NCBI RefSeq assembly: GCF_017798205.1
Contig: NZ_CP060010.1
Location: 1,488,001 to 1,552,000 of the forward strand
Source: Cognatishimia activa
GTDB lineage: Bacteria; Pseudomonadota; Alphaproteobacteria; Rhodobacterales; Rhodobacteraceae
Reading direction: 5' to 3'
Length of the DNA: 64,000 nt
The notes beneath the pieces are model-generated. The model did not search any database, was not told the origin of the DNA, and saw only the letters and a program-made list of their open reading frames with translations. Shown in pieces: positions 26,873 through 36,666 of the stretch (positions within the stretch are counted from its first letter, which is position 1; every line of letters begins with the position of its first letter). The translations under genes were made by a program, and so were the position numbers.

Positions 26873-28210
26873 ATGTTTGAGTGGCTCAAGATGAGTGCTG
26901 CGCAGTTGGGGCGTGAAATTGGCGACGGGGCGATTGATCCGGTGGCGCTGGCGCAGGCGTTTTTGGGGGCGATTGACAGCAGTGACCACAAGGATCGGAT
27001 CTATGCGCGCGCGACCTATGATCGCGCGATGGCCGAGGCCGAAGCAGCTGCGGAGCGGGCGCGGGCAGGGGAACGGCTGTCGCCGCTGGATGGGGTGCCT
27101 GTCAGTTGGAAAGATCTGTTTGATACCGAGGGCGTTGCGACCGAGTCCGGATCGGCTTTGTTGAAAGATCGCGTGCCGACCGTGGACGCCAAGGTGTTGC
27201 AGACGGCGACGTCTCTGGGCCTTGTGTGTCTGGGCAAGACGCATATGTCCGAGCTGGCGTTTTCGGGACTTGGGTACAATCCCATCACCGCGACTCCGCC
27301 TTGTATCAATAACAAAAACGCCGTGCCCGGGGGGTCGTCGTCAGGTGCGGCGGCTTCTGTGGCCTTTGACCTCGCGCCTATGGCGATTGGGTCTGATACC
27401 GGAGGGTCGGTGCGGATTCCGTCGGCTTGGAATGATCTGGTGGGGCTCAAGACGACTTGGGGGCGGTTGGATGACACTGGCACTGTGCCGCTGTGCAAAA
27501 AATTCGACACGATCGGTCCTCTTTGCCGCACGGTCGAAGACGCAGCTCTGGCTTTGGCCATGCTTGAAGGTGGCGTTCCGGCGGACCTGCGCAATGCCAG
27601 CCTGAAAGGGCGGCGGTTTGCGATCATCGACACGGTTGGCATGGAGGACTTGCGCGATGGCCCGGCGCGCGGGTTTGAATATGCCGTAGATGTCCTGCGG
27701 GATGCAGGGGCGAGCGTGGTGCATATCGAAGTGCCTGAACTCGAACGCGCTATGGCGTTGTCGGGCGTCTTGTTTACCACAGAGGCGTATGGGCTTTGGC
27801 GGGACGCAATCGAGGCCAATCCGGATGCTATGTTCGCGGAAATTCGCGACCGGTTCCGTGCCGGTGGGCAGTTTTCGGGCGCTGATTATGTGAGCGCATG
27901 GGATGAGTTGAACGCCATCCGCGAGGTCTGGCACAGTCGCACGGCCGGATTTGATGCGGTGATCTGTCCGACGTCTCCGATCCTGCCACCCGAGGTGCAT
28001 CGGCTTGAGACCGACAAGGATTACTACGTGCAGGAAAACCTGATGGCGCTGCGCAATACGCGGATTGGCAATCTGATGGGGCTCTGTGGGGTTACCCTGC
28101 CAACCGGCGTGCCAAGCTGTGGGATCATGTTCCTAGGGGCACCTTTTGAGGAAGAGCGCTTGCTGAGGGTGACTGCTGCGGCTGAAGCGGCGCTGGCGGC
28201 AGCGGGCTAA
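26873..28210 (+). CDS. Amidase signature family protein
   Basis: Amidohydrolase of 445 residues with the Ser-cisSer-Lys triad: Lys in PVSWKDLFDTEG (about residue 79), cis-Ser and nucleophile Ser in GGSSSGAAAS and GSDTGGSVRIPS. I use ATG 26873 because GAGGGG ends seven bases before it; the open frame extends to 26789 without support. It resembles GatA, but no gatB or gatC is adjacent, so a catabolic amidase acting on small or aryl amides is more likely. A terminator and the 29-bp inverted repeat follow. Confidence 0.9.
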   Translation: MFEWLKMSAAQLGREIGDGAIDPVALAQAFLGAIDSSDHKDRIYARATYDRAMAEAEAAAERARAGERLSPLDGVPVSWKDLFDTEGVATESGSALLKDRVPTVDAKVLQTATSLGLVCLGKTHMSELAFSGLGYNPITATPPCINNKNAVPGGSSSGAAASVAFDLAPMAIGSDTGGSVRIPSAWNDLVGLKTTWGRLDDTGTVPLCKKFDTIGPLCRTVEDAALALAMLEGGVPADLRNASLKGRRFAIIDTVGMEDLRDGPARGFEYAVDVLRDAGASVVHIEVPELERAMALSGVLFTTEAYGLWRDAIEANPDAMFAEIRDRFRAGGQFSGADYVSAWDELNAIREVWHSRTAGFDAVICPTSPILPPEVHRLETDKDYYVQENLMALRNTRIGNLMGLCGVTLPTGVPSCGIMFLGAPFEEERLLRVTAAAEAALAAAG

Positions 28211-28214
28211 CCCC

Positions 28215-28372
28215 GCGCGCAAACCGCGCCAAAGCTGACCCGCCCCTATGGGGCAGCTTTTTGGCATCTGCTTCGCAATGCGGTTCGCTAGGATGTTCGT
28301 TGCTACCATAAAGTGGACAACGCCACGTCCCAGCCGCTCCCCCGCGGGTCAGCTTTGGCGCGGTTTGCGCGC
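28215..28372. repeat. Perfect 29-bp inverted repeat with a 100-base spacer
   Basis: The 29 bases at 28215-28243 (starting GCGCGCAAACCGCGCC) recur as an exact reverse complement at 28344-28372. The 100-base spacer has no gene. The left arm overlaps the amidase terminator hairpin. I see no target-site duplication or transposase, so a MITE-like remnant, a recombination or binding site, or a structured RNA are all open. Confidence 0.8.
28231..28262 (+). terminator. Terminator after the amidase gene
   Basis: AAAGCTG (28231-28237) pairs with CAGCTTT (28254-28260), with an inner CCCC-TAT-GGGG hairpin, and is followed by T residues. It lies 20 bases beyond the stop and shares bases with the left arm of the inverted repeat. 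Confidence 0.6.
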
Positions 28373-28480
28373 ATGTCACAACCGTTTGGAGTCGCGTTGT
28401 TTTTCTGGACCTGAGAGGCAAAATTCGGTAGATTGTCTGTAACGGGGCGAAAATGATCCCGACAACGAGGCAGTTTGAAT

Positions 28481-29665
28481 ATGTTTCCCGAGCGGTTTTC
28501 GAACCTTCCGGCTTATGCGTTCCCGCGTCTGCGCGCGCTATTGGATTCCCATGAACCTGGGGGCCCCATTGTCCATATGACAATCGGCGAACCCAAACAC
28601 GCCTTCCCTGATTGGATCAAAGACGTGCTGGCCGAGAATATGGCTGGCTTTAACAAATATCCGCCCAATGATGGCTCGCCCGAGCTGTTGACTTCGATTG
28701 CCGATTGGATTGATCGTCGGTTTTCCGTGAAGGTTGATCCGAACGGTCAAATTATGGTGCTGAACGGCACGCGTGAAGGGTTGTACAACGCGGCGATGGC
28801 GCTGTGTCCTGAAACCAAGAATGGCGCGAAGCCCGTCATTCTGACGCCGAACCCGTTTTATCAGGTCTATATGATCGCAGGGATCTCTGTTGGTGCGGAT
28901 ATCGAATTTGTGCCAGCGGCTGCTGAAAACGGGTTCTTGCCGGATTATGCGAGTCTGCCCGCCGAGGTGCTCGACCGTACGGCCATCGCCTATATCTGTT
29001 CGCCCTCAAATCCTCAGGGTGCGGTCGCGAGCGAAGCCTATTTGCGCGATCTGATCGCTCTGGCCGAGAAGCATGATTTCCAGATCTTTGCGGATGAATG
29101 CTATTCCGAGATTTACCGCGACGTGCCACCGAAAGGCGCGCTTGAGGTCGCCAAGGACATGGGTGCCGCTCCAGAACGGGTTTTGATTTTTCATTCGCTG
29201 TCCAAACGCAGCAACCTACCGGGCCTGCGCTCTGGCTTTGTGGCGGGTGGCCCCGAGAGTATCAAACGCATCAAACAACTGCGCGCTTATTCGGGCGCTC
29301 CTCTGCCCCTGCCATTGCAGCGCGTCGCAGAGAAGGTCTGGGCAGACGAAGCCCATGTCGAAGAAAACCGCCGTCTGTACGCGGAAAAATTCGACATCGC
29401 AGATCAGATTTTCCAGGGGCTGCCGGGCTATCTAAGCCCTCAGGCAGGATTTTTCCTCTGGTTGCCCGTCGAAGACGGCGAAGCCGCGGCCCTAAAGCTG
29501 TGGAAAGAGACCGGCATCCGCGTGCTTCCGGGCGCGTATCTGAGCCGGGACGTGAACGGGGAGAACCCCGGTAAAACCTATATAAGGGTCGCCTTGGTGG
29601 CCCCAATAAAAGACGTCGAAGCCGCGCTGAGAACGCTGCGCGACTGTCTTTATAAAGAAGATTGA
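28481..29665 (+). CDS. Class I/II PLP-dependent aminotransferase (DapC-like)
   Basis: Aminotransferase of 394 residues. The PLP lysine lies in [17 protein letters not shown] (about residue 235), the cofactor-ring Asp in [10 protein letters not shown], and the substrate Arg near the C-terminus. Many roseobacter relatives are labelled succinyldiaminopimelate transaminase (DapC), the lysine/peptidoglycan step that would fit dapB in the window, but the substrate is not decided by sequence. ATG 28481 has GAGG ten bases upstream. The ftsK start follows by nine bases, so the two are probably co-transcribed. Confidence 0.9.
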   Translation: MFPERFSNLPAYAFPRLRALLDSHEPGGPIVHMTIGEPKHAFPDWIKDVLAENMAGFNKYPPNDGSPELLTSIADWIDRRFSVKVDPNGQIMVLNGTREGLYNAAMALCPETKNGAKPVILTPNPFYQVYMIAGISVGADIEFVPAAAENGFLPDYASLPAEVLDRTAIAYICSPSNPQGAVASEAYLRDLIALAEKHDFQIFADECYSEIYRDVPPKGALEVAKDMGAAPERVLIFHSLSKRSNLPGLRSGFVAGGPESIKRIKQLRAYSGAPLPLPLQRVAEKVWADEAHVEENRRLYAEKFDIADQIFQGLPGYLSPQAGFFLWLPVEDGEAAALKLWKETGIRVLPGAYLSRDVNGENPGKTYIRVALVAPIKDVEAALRTLRDCLYKED

Positions 29666-29673
29666 GGGTAAAG

Positions 29674-32526
29674 ATGGCGTATCAGGCACGAGGTCGGGAT
29701 CCATTGTTTGACAGCGATATGCAGGCGGCGATTGAACGGCGCGGCAAAGAGCTGATCGGGATCGCTCTGGTTGTTGTTGGGCTTTTGGCGGCGGGGATGA
29801 TCGGATCCTACACGCCGGATGACCCCAATTGGATGAGCGCGACGGACGCGCCGGTGCAGAACCTCTTGGGCCGCTTTGGCGCATCACTGGCAGCACCTCT
29901 CTTTATGATCATCGGCGGCGGCAGCTGGGGGATTGCTCTGATTGCAATCGCCTGGGGCATGCGCTTTGCCTTTCATATCGGTGAAGATCAGGCGCTGAGC
30001 CGTGTGATTTTCGCACCCATCGCGATTGCAGTGGCCTCTGTTTATGCGGCGACTTTGGTGCCGGGCGCGGGGTGGACCCATGCTTTCGGTCTGGGTGGCC
30101 TCTTTGGCGATACCATTCTGGGGGCCGTGCTGAATTTCCTGCCGATGAGCGCTGCGATTGGTCTGAAACTCATGTCCGTGATCTTTGGCATCGCGGCCCT
30201 GTTCCTCTTGTTGTTCGTGATGGGCGTGACTGGCCCTGAACTGCGCTGGGGCACGAAGTTCCTGATCGTTGGCGTGATTATGAGCTATGCCACCTTGATG
30301 ACCGCCTTGGGCCGTGGTGCGCATGGCGCAGTCGCCGCCGCACATGCGGTGCAAGCGCGCCGTCAGGATCGCCGCGAGGCACATGCGGCTGCGATGCAGC
30401 AGAACGGCTGGGCCGAGGCCGTCGGCGATGAGATCGTCTATGAAGACGATGAGCCCTATATCGAAGAAGAACGTCCGAGCCTCTTGGCACGCGTGCCCGG
30501 CCTTGTGAAACGACCCGAACCAATGCCTGATGAGATGCCAGAGCCCGAGTTGGTCGAAGCTACTCCGGTCGCGCATGTCGAAGCTATTCCTGGCGAAGAT
30601 CGCATCAAAGAAAAGATCGCGGATGTGGTGAAATCCCGCCTGCGCAACCGTCAGCCGGTTTATGCACAGGATTTGGATATGGCCCGTCAGGCCGCAGCGC
30701 CCGCCCCCCAGCAAGAGCAAGTCGTGATGACGCCTGCGGCTGAGACTGGGTTCCGTGCAGAGCCTCCGCTGACTGCGAAAGCAATGGTTCAGCCAGAGCC
30801 AACCTTGGACATCCCAATGGCGCCGGTCGAAGAAGAACCTCTAGTCGAGGAAATCGAACCCACCGTGCCGCATATCCCTGTGCAACGTACGGCGCCGCAG
30901 GTGCCGGTAAGTGAGCCAAAGAAAGTCGTGCAACACACGCGCAAGGTTACGAAACCTTCGGCGCGTGCCAAAGCAGAAGCCCAGCCTCAACTGGCCTTTG
31001 AAGACAACGCTCAGGCCTATGAGCTGCCGCCTTTGTCCCTGTTGACCAGCCCTGACACGATTGAGCGCCACCACCTCAGCGACGAGGCGCTCGAGGAAAA
31101 CGCGCGGATGCTGGAAACCGTACTGGACGACTATGGCGTCAAAGGCGAGATCGTCTCGGTGCGTCCGGGTCCGGTTGTGACCATGTATGAACTCGAACCT
31201 GCGCCCGGTTTGAAAGCGAGTCGTGTGATCGGTCTGGCCGATGACATCGCGCGTTCTATGGCCGCCCTGTCGGCACGTGTATCCACGGTGCCGGGTCGGT
31301 CAGTCATTGGCATCGAACTGCCAAACGACAAACGCGAGATGGTGGCCTTCCGCGAGATCCTATCCAGCCGCGAATATGAGGCTGGCAATCGCAAGCTGCC
31401 GCTGGCCTTGGGTAAGGACATTGGCGGGGATCCGGTGGTGGCGAACCTCGCGAAGATGCCTCACCTCTTGATCGCGGGTACGACCGGCTCGGGTAAGTCT
31501 GTGGCGATCAACACGATGATCCTCAGCCTGCTTTACAAGCTAACACCGGAAGAATGCCGGATGATCATGATCGATCCAAAGATGCTGGAGCTCTCGGTTT
31601 ATGACGGCATCCCGCACTTGCTGAGCCCGGTTGTGACCGACCCGAAAAAGGCGGTTGTGGCGCTTAAGTGGACTGTGGGCGAGATGGAAGATCGCTATCG
31701 CAAGATGTCCAAGATGGGCGTGCGCAACATCGACGGCTACAACAGCCGCGTCGAGGATGCTCTGAAAAAAGGTGAGATGTTTGAACGTACGGTTCAAACG
31801 GGCTTTGACGATGAAACCGGCGAGCCGATCTTTGAAACAGAGTCGATCCAACCGGTGAAAATGCCTTACATCGTCGTCGTCGTGGACGAGATGGCTGACC
31901 TGATGATGGTTGCGGGCAAAGAGATCGAAGCCTGTATCCAGCGTCTGGCACAGATGGCACGGGCCTCGGGCATTCACATCATCATGGCGACCCAGCGTCC
32001 GTCGGTGGACGTGATTACCGGTACGATCAAGGCGAACTTCCCAACGCGGATTTCCTTCCAGGTCACGTCAAAAGTCGACAGCCGGACGATCCTTGGTGAA
32101 ATGGGTGCCGAGCAGCTCTTGGGCATGGGTGACATGCTCTACATGGCGGGTGGCGCCAAGATCACCCGGTGTCATGGCCCATTCGTCAGCGACGAAGAAG
32201 TCGAAGAGATCGTGAACCACCTCAAGTCCTTTGGCGAGCCGGAATATATCGGCGGCGTGGTCGACGGGCCTGCGGAAGAAAAGGCGGACAATATCGACGC
32301 CGTGTTGGGCCTCGGTGGCAACACGGGCGGCGAAGACGCGCTCTATGATCAGGCGGTGGCGATTGTGATCAAGGATCGCAAATGCTCGACGTCTTATATC
32401 CAGCGCAAACTGGCGATCGGCTACAACAAGGCCGCGCGACTGGTTGAGCAGATGGAAGACGAAGGCGTTGTGTCTTCGGCCAACCATGTGGGTAAACGCG
32501 AGATCCTTGTGCCGGAACAACACTAA
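29674..32526 (+). CDS. ftsK: DNA translocase FtsK
   Basis: Septal DNA pump that clears the terminus region and activates XerCD at dif. The 950 residues have four to five N-terminal membrane helices (about 25-205), a charged Pro/Glu-rich linker (about 205-440), and the RecA-like motor with Walker A GTTGSGKS (about residue 605) and Walker [12 protein letters not shown] (about 732). The C-terminal gamma winged helix ([19 protein letters not shown]) that reads KOPS sites is present. The linker is short compared with E. coli FtsK (1329 residues). GAGGG lies before the ATG; a terminator and lolA follow. Confidence 0.96.
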   Translation: MAYQARGRDPLFDSDMQAAIERRGKELIGIALVVVGLLAAGMIGSYTPDDPNWMSATDAPVQNLLGRFGASLAAPLFMIIGGGSWGIALIAIAWGMRFAFHIGEDQALSRVIFAPIAIAVASVYAATLVPGAGWTHAFGLGGLFGDTILGAVLNFLPMSAAIGLKLMSVIFGIAALFLLLFVMGVTGPELRWGTKFLIVGVIMSYATLMTALGRGAHGAVAAAHAVQARRQDRREAHAAAMQQNGWAEAVGDEIVYEDDEPYIEEERPSLLARVPGLVKRPEPMPDEMPEPELVEATPVAHVEAIPGEDRIKEKIADVVKSRLRNRQPVYAQDLDMARQAAAPAPQQEQVVMTPAAETGFRAEPPLTAKAMVQPEPTLDIPMAPVEEEPLVEEIEPTVPHIPVQRTAPQVPVSEPKKVVQHTRKVTKPSARAKAEAQPQLAFEDNAQAYELPPLSLLTSPDTIERHHLSDEALEENARMLETVLDDYGVKGEIVSVRPGPVVTMYELEPAPGLKASRVIGLADDIARSMAALSARVSTVPGRSVIGIELPNDKREMVAFREILSSREYEAGNRKLPLALGKDIGGDPVVANLAKMPHLLIAGTTGSGKSVAINTMILSLLYKLTPEECRMIMIDPKMLELSVYDGIPHLLSPVVTDPKKAVVALKWTVGEMEDRYRKMSKMGVRNIDGYNSRVEDALKKGEMFERTVQTGFDDETGEPIFETESIQPVKMPYIVVVVDEMADLMMVAGKEIEACIQRLAQMARASGIHIIMATQRPSVDVITGTIKANFPTRISFQVTSKVDSRTILGEMGAEQLLGMGDMLYMAGGAKITRCHGPFVSDEEVEEIVNHLKSFGEPEYIGGVVDGPAEEKADNIDAVLGLGGNTGGEDALYDQAVAIVIKDRKCSTSYIQRKLAIGYNKAARLVEQMEDEGVVSSANHVGKREILVPEQH

Positions 32527-32562
32527 GACGGCGGTTTCCTGCCGCAGTCACAGAAACCTGAA

Positions 32563-32592
32563 AAGGCGCGGGGTGTTCCTCGCGCCTTTCTT
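32563..32592 (+). terminator. Terminator between ftsK and lolA
   Basis: AAGGCGCG (32563-32570) pairs with CGCGCCTT (32581-32588), followed by TCTT. The T-run is short, so read-through into lolA 20 bases later is likely. Confidence 0.6.
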
Positions 32593-32607
32593 GCATAGGT
32601 TAGAGAT

Positions 32608-33237
32608 ATGAAAAGACGCAGCCTTATCCTCGCAGCCTCGCTCCTCGCGGCGCTTCCGCTTGCATCCCTCGCTCAAGAGGGCGAACAACGTGAGCTCTCG
32701 CTAGAGGAACTCTCGGCCTATTTGAATGATCTGGGATCGGTGGAAACCAGTTTTACGCAGGTGAACTGGGATAATTCGATTTCAACAGGGCTTTTGTGGC
32801 TGAAACGGCCGGGCCGTATTCGGCTGGAATATGATGAGCCCGATGCAGGCCTGATGATGGCCTTTGGGGGTAGTCTTGCGATCTTTGACAAAAAGTCCAA
32901 CCAGCCGCCGGAACGCTATCCGGTGCGGCGCACACCTCTGTGGTTGTTGCTGGAGCGCAATGTAGATCTGACGGATCAGAAAATGGTCGTCGGCCATGGG
33001 TTTGATGGCAGCCACACCTACGTCGAGGCCATGGACCCAAAGCGTCCGGAATATGGCTCGATCCAGCTGCGGTTTACCTCAAACCCCACGACCCTCAAGG
33101 GATGGGTGACATTTGACGCCCATGGCGGGAACACGATGGTCGCGCTTGATGACTTCAACGAAGACGTTGAGATCGACAATCAGATGTTCAACATCTCTAA
33201 AATGATTGGCGAGCTGGTGCCCGAGGAAAACCGTTAA
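32608..33237 (+). CDS. lolA: Outer-membrane lipoprotein carrier protein LolA
   Basis: Periplasmic chaperone that ferries lipoproteins from LolCDE to the outer membrane. The 209 residues start with a signal peptide (MKRRSLILAASLLAALPLASLAQ). The body has the LolA pattern ETSFTQVNWDNSISTGLLWLKRPGRIRLEY and the closed-barrel strand DMKMVVGHGFDGSHTYVEAM-type region. The position after ftsK is common in this bacterial group. It converges on the transglycosylase gene with a four-base overlap. Confidence 0.93.
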   Translation: MKRRSLILAASLLAALPLASLAQEGEQRELSLEELSAYLNDLGSVETSFTQVNWDNSISTGLLWLKRPGRIRLEYDEPDAGLMMAFGGSLAIFDKKSNQPPERYPVRRTPLWLLLERNVDLTDQKMVVGHGFDGSHTYVEAMDPKRPEYGSIQLRFTSNPTTLKGWVTFDAHGGNTMVALDDFNEDVEIDNQMFNISKMIGELVPEENR

Positions 33238-33830
33238 GCGCGGCGATAGCGACGGCAGGTGGCCAGCTGACGCTCGTACATATTTGCACGCGAGGCGACT
33301 TCTCCGGCGATGCGGACCAGCCAGTCTTTGTTGCGCCATGTCCCGCGTTTATAGCCTGTGCGGCCCTCGTGGTAGGCGAGGTACTGGTTGCGCGCGTCAT
33401 TCAGTGGAATGCCAAGGCCCGATTTGGACTTGCTCATGTACCAGCCCATGAAGTCTGTGGCATCACCAATGTCATCGCGTTTCGCGCCCCAACGGCCGGC
33501 CGAGCGGCGATATTCATCCCAAGTGCCATCGACGGCTTGTGCATAACCGTAGGCAGAACTCGCGCGGCCCATCGGCAAAACACCCAAGACGTAGCGATAA
33601 GGCGTGCGGGCACGGGATTTGAACTTGCTCTCTTGGTAAATCGTCGCCATCTGCACATGCGCGGGCACGCCCCAGCGGCGCTCTGCATTGCGGAAAGCAC
33701 GCGCATAATGCGGTCGCTCGTTAATGATCGAACAGGCATTATCCAAATTACGCGGTGCCGTATTGTCACCACGACTGCCGCAAGAGGCGACAACCATCAA
33801 AATGATCAGTGCGCGAAAGAATCTGCTCAT
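33234..33830 (-). CDS. Lytic transglycosylase (SLT-domain) lipoprotein
   Basis: Peptidoglycan-cleaving lipoprotein of 198 residues. The signal peptide ends in a lipobox VVASC (Cys17). The transglycosylase-like domain has the catalytic Glu in ATIYQESKFK (Glu67), followed by ASSAYGYAQAVDGTWDEY in place of the usual GxxGxxQ block, and a C-terminal YLAYHEGRTGY motif. It would act on the periplasmic murein from a membrane anchor. Monocistronic, convergent with lolA. Confidence 0.88.
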   Translation of the reverse strand: MSRFFRALIILMVVASCGSRGDNTAPRNLDNACSIINERPHYARAFRNAERRWGVPAHVQMATIYQESKFKSRARTPYRYVLGVLPMGRASSAYGYAQAVDGTWDEYRRSAGRWGAKRDDIGDATDFMGWYMSKSKSGLGIPLNDARNQYLAYHEGRTGYKRGTWRNKDWLVRIAGEVASRANMYERQLATCRRYRRA

Positions 33831-34020
33831 CGGCCCCTCGCTATGTGTTTTTTGTTTGGAACTAATCTACCAAACCTGTCCCTCATATGGAAACAAAATT
33901 GGCGAAAACCCGCGTAACAAAGTGTTGAATTGCAACACATCTGCCCGATTTCCCCCGAGTTCCGCCGGTCTGAAAAGAGACAGTGTGTTTCCGCCTAAAA
34001 TTTACCTAAAAATGGACAGT

Positions 34021-34046
34021 GCCCACTTGTAGGCGGTAAAGTGGGC
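34021..34046 (+). promoter_or_regulatory. Leader hairpin just upstream of hspQ
   Basis: GCCCACTT (34021-34028) and AAGTGGGC (34039-34046) form a perfect 8-bp stem with a 10-base loop, 19 bases before the hspQ ATG and next to the AGGGG ribosome-binding site. No T-run follows, so it is not a terminator. A thermosensor-like or stability role is inference. Confidence 0.45.
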
Positions 34047-34064
34047 GGGTAGGGGCTGACTGTT

Positions 34065-34390
34065 ATGAATACGACGCGTGCAAAATATCATCTTGGGCAA
34101 GTCGTCCGACACCGCAAACATCCGTTCCGGGTGTGGTGTTTGACGTAGACCCAGAGTTCGCAAATACCGAGGAATGGTATGACGCGATCCCGGAAGACAG
34201 CCGTCCTGTGAAGGAACAGCCCTTCTATCACCTTCTGGCCGAGAACGATCAGAGCTACTACGTGGCCTATGTGTCCGAGCAGAACCTGATCGCGGACTAC
34301 TCTGGCGAGCCGGTGGATCACCCTGATATCGGGGATCTCTTCGGTCCTTTTGAAGACGGGCAATACCCGCTTCATTTCAACATGAACTGA
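34065..34390 (+). pseudogene. hspQ: hspQ (heat-shock hemimethylated-DNA-binding family) with a one-base frameshift
   Basis: HspQ modulates Lon specificity and heat-shock proteostasis. ATG 34065 encodes MNTTRAKYHLGQVVRHRK and HPFR, the usual HspQ start, but the remaining VVFDVDPEFANTEEWYDA and the C-terminus lie in a different frame. The break falls in the GGG run at 34129-34131: adding one G restores FRGVVFDVDPEF, and the whole gene then codes for 108 residues, the family length. The downstream part is intact and well conserved, which suggests a very recent mutation, a sequencing or assembly error, or programmed slippage, rather than an old pseudogene. A terminator follows the stop. Confidence 0.88.
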
Positions 34391-34396
34391 TATATC

Positions 34397-34422
34397 AGGC
34401 GGCTTTGGGGCCGCCTTTTTTT
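34397..34422 (+). terminator. Terminator after hspQ
   Basis: AGGCGGC (34397-34403) pairs with GCCGCCT (34410-34416), followed by seven T. Ends just before the convergent gamma-glutamyltransferase stop. Confidence 0.85.
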
Positions 34423-34426
34423 GTGG

Positions 34427-36004
34427 TTAGTAGCCGAGCGCGCAGCCGTCTTTACGCGGGTCCGAGCCGCCCTCCAGAACGCCATTTTCATGCATCATGA
34501 TCGCCTGAGCGCCTCCGATCGCGGTCTCTGGAACTTCGATCTTGTGACCCATGTCAGAAAGTTTCTGAACAACCTCAGGTGAATAGCCGCGTTCGATCTT
34601 AAGCGTGTCACCTTCGGCAAAGGCGCGAGGCGCGTCGATGGCGGTTTGCGGGTCCATCCCATAGTCCAGAATATTGCTCAGCAGGCGGGCGTGGCCGTTG
34701 GGCTGATACTGCCCGCCCATAACGCCGAACGGCATGATCGGAGCGCCATCCTTGGCGAGCATTCCGGGGATGATTGTGTGCATCGGGCGCTTGCCTGCGG
34801 CCAAGAGATTTGGGTGCCCGTCTTGCAGGCTGAAGCCCGCGCCACGATTCTGAAACAGGATGCCGAATTTATCCGACGCAATGCCAGAACCAAAGCTGTG
34901 AAAGATCGAATAGATCAACGACACGGACATGCGATCCTTGTCCACAACCGTGATATAGATCGTGTCTTTGTGCACCGCTTCGCTGATATCAGTCGCCGAA
35001 GCCATCGCGCGGTTTGGATCGATCAGGCCCGCAAGCGCTTTGGCTGTATCCATCGACAAGAAGTGATCCAGCTTGGTCATATGATCCGGATCCGCGAGGA
35101 AACGGTTGCGGGTGTCATAGGCGAGCTTCGTGGCTTCGGCCTCGATATGTGTGCGTTCGACACCGAAGGGGTCCATCGACGCGATGTCGAATTGTTTGAG
35201 GATGTTCAACAATAGGATCGCCGATGCGCCCTGACCATTCGGCGGGTGCTCGATCAGATCATGGGCCTTGTAGTCACCAGAGATCGGATCGGTCTGAAAT
35301 CCACGGGTGTTCGCGAAGTCCTCGACGGTATGCGTGCCACCCAAAGCGGCCAGACTTTCCGCCATGTCCTCGGCGACTTCACCCGTGTAAAACCCGTCGC
35401 GGCCTTGGGCTGCGATGCGACGCAAAACCTCTGCCTGACCCGGCGCGCGGAAGACTTGTCCAGCGACCGGGGCTTTGCCGTTCATGAGGTAGAGATCCCG
35501 CGCGCGGCCCTGCAGATCATCCTGCGCGACAGCCCAATCAAAGGCCACGCGCGGCGCGACCGGCACGCCCTCTTCTGCATAGTGGATCGCTGGTGCGAGG
35601 ATCGCATCAAGGCCGAGTTTCCCCCAACGCTCTGACATCTCGCAAAAGCCTGCAATAGCTGTCGGCATCGTCACCGCGTCGGGCGTGTTCAGAGGCACCT
35701 TGTCCAATCCGCGCGCTTTCAAATCACCCGCAGCCGCGCCTGCCGGAGCCACGCCCGACGCATTGAACGCCAGTGTCTCATCCGTGCCCGCTGGCGAGAA
35801 CAGCGCGAAACAATCCCCTCCGATTCCAGTCATCTGAGGCTCGCAAATCCCAAGCACCACCGCGCCCGCAATGGCCGCATCCATCGCATTGCCGCCCCGT
35901 TTCAGGACGTCGACAGCCACCTGCGCCGCCAAAGGATGCGATGTGGCGCACATGCCATTTGTAGCCAGAACCGGGGATCGCCCGGGCAGGTGAAAATCTC
36001 TCAT
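34427..36004 (-). CDS. Gamma-glutamyltransferase family protein
   Basis: N-terminal-nucleophile hydrolase that matures by self-cleavage before a Thr. The 525 residues show the large-subunit start ATSHPLAAQVAVDVLKRGGNAMDAA, the nucleophile region DTIYITVVDKDRMSVS (Thr at about residue 348) and the oxyanion/GG segment. I use ATG 36004 because GGGAGAC lies just upstream; the frame is open to 36136. There is no signal peptide, unlike E. coli GGT, so this copy is probably cytoplasmic and might act on gamma-glutamyl or acyl amides other than glutathione. It is divergent from the methionine sulfoxide reductase gene. Confidence 0.92.
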   Translation of the reverse strand: MRDFHLPGRSPVLATNGMCATSHPLAAQVAVDVLKRGGNAMDAAIAGAVVLGICEPQMTGIGGDCFALFSPAGTDETLAFNASGVAPAGAAAGDLKARGLDKVPLNTPDAVTMPTAIAGFCEMSERWGKLGLDAILAPAIHYAEEGVPVAPRVAFDWAVAQDDLQGRARDLYLMNGKAPVAGQVFRAPGQAEVLRRIAAQGRDGFYTGEVAEDMAESLAALGGTHTVEDFANTRGFQTDPISGDYKAHDLIEHPPNGQGASAILLLNILKQFDIASMDPFGVERTHIEAEATKLAYDTRNRFLADPDHMTKLDHFLSMDTAKALAGLIDPNRAMASATDISEAVHKDTIYITVVDKDRMSVSLIYSIFHSFGSGIASDKFGILFQNRGAGFSLQDGHPNLLAAGKRPMHTIIPGMLAKDGAPIMPFGVMGGQYQPNGHARLLSNILDYGMDPQTAIDAPRAFAEGDTLKIERGYSPEVVQKLSDMGHKIEVPETAIGGAQAIMMHENGVLEGGSDPRKDGCALGY

Positions 36005-36125
36005 GATGGTGTCTCCCTTTGAGGGAACAATAGGCCTCTTGCGGATACTGTCCATCCCTGCGATCGGGCCGATTGACCGTTGCCACGAAAATGACGACAA
36101 CAGGCTTGGATCAAAGGAGCCCCCC

Positions 36126-36584
36126 ATGCGCGTCAATTACAATGAACTCGCGACGACACTTGCTGCCCTGACCGAAGGCGAAACAGACGTGGTGTCTCTG
36201 ATGGCCACCGTGGCCTGCGAAGTGCATCACGCGGATGATCGTTTTGACTGGACCGGATTTTACCGCGTGACCGCGCCGGAATTGCTGAAAATCGGACCCT
36301 ACCAAGGCGGCCATGGCTGTCTGGTCATCCCATTCTCTCGCGGCGTCTGCGGTGCAGCGGCACGCACCGGAGAGGTTCAGCTGGTCGACGACGTGAACGC
36401 ATTCGAAGGCCACATCGCCTGCGCCATCTCCACACAGTCCGAACTGGTGCTTCCTGTTTGGAATCAGGCGGGCACCTTGTTGGGTGTTTTTGACATCGAC
36501 AGCGATCAGCCAGCCGCTTTCACCCAAGACGATGCCACCCAAATGGCCGCGATCCTGAAAGCGAGCTTTTCAAACGCGACATAA
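36126..36584 (+). CDS. Free methionine-(R)-sulfoxide reductase (GAF domain)
   Basis: GAF-fold enzyme that reduces free Met-R-sulfoxide with thioredoxin. The 152 residues have all three conserved cysteines: GGHGCLVIPF, RGVCGAAA and GHIACAIS, with IGPYQG before them and SELVLPV after. The usual Asp after the third Cys (ACD) is Ala here. AAGGAG precedes ATG 36126. It sits divergent from a gamma-glutamyltransferase and before a methyl-transfer cluster, which fits methionine homeostasis, though this is context only. Confidence 0.9.
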   Translation: MRVNYNELATTLAALTEGETDVVSLMATVACEVHHADDRFDWTGFYRVTAPELLKIGPYQGGHGCLVIPFSRGVCGAAARTGEVQLVDDVNAFEGHIACAISTQSELVLPVWNQAGTLLGVFDIDSDQPAAFTQDDATQMAAILKASFSNAT

Positions 36585-36627
36585 ACCTTGTCGGTTTTGA
36601 ATGAAGTTCCCGGAAACACGCCTTCGC

Positions 36628-36652
36628 GTGAAAATTTTTCTTGAAATTTCAC
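36628..36652. promoter_or_regulatory. 25-bp operator-like repeat 1 upstream of the XRE-cupin gene
   Basis: Starts GTGAAA and ends TGAAATTTCAC, with the same 25-base length and layout as the second copy 39 bases downstream. Likely regulator binding site; promoter elements probably lie between the copies. Confidence 0.6.
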
Positions 36653-36666
36653 GATTCCGAGTCATG

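Noticed and set aside
28121-28481. Short frame across the inverted repeat as a gene
   Set aside because: The frames at 28125-28583 (minus) and 28248-28442 (plus) have no ribosome-binding site, domain or codon bias.
33922-33938. GTGTTG/CAACAC inverted repeat between the transglycosylase gene and hspQ
   Set aside because: Short arms in an AT-rich area without a second copy; too weak to call an operator.
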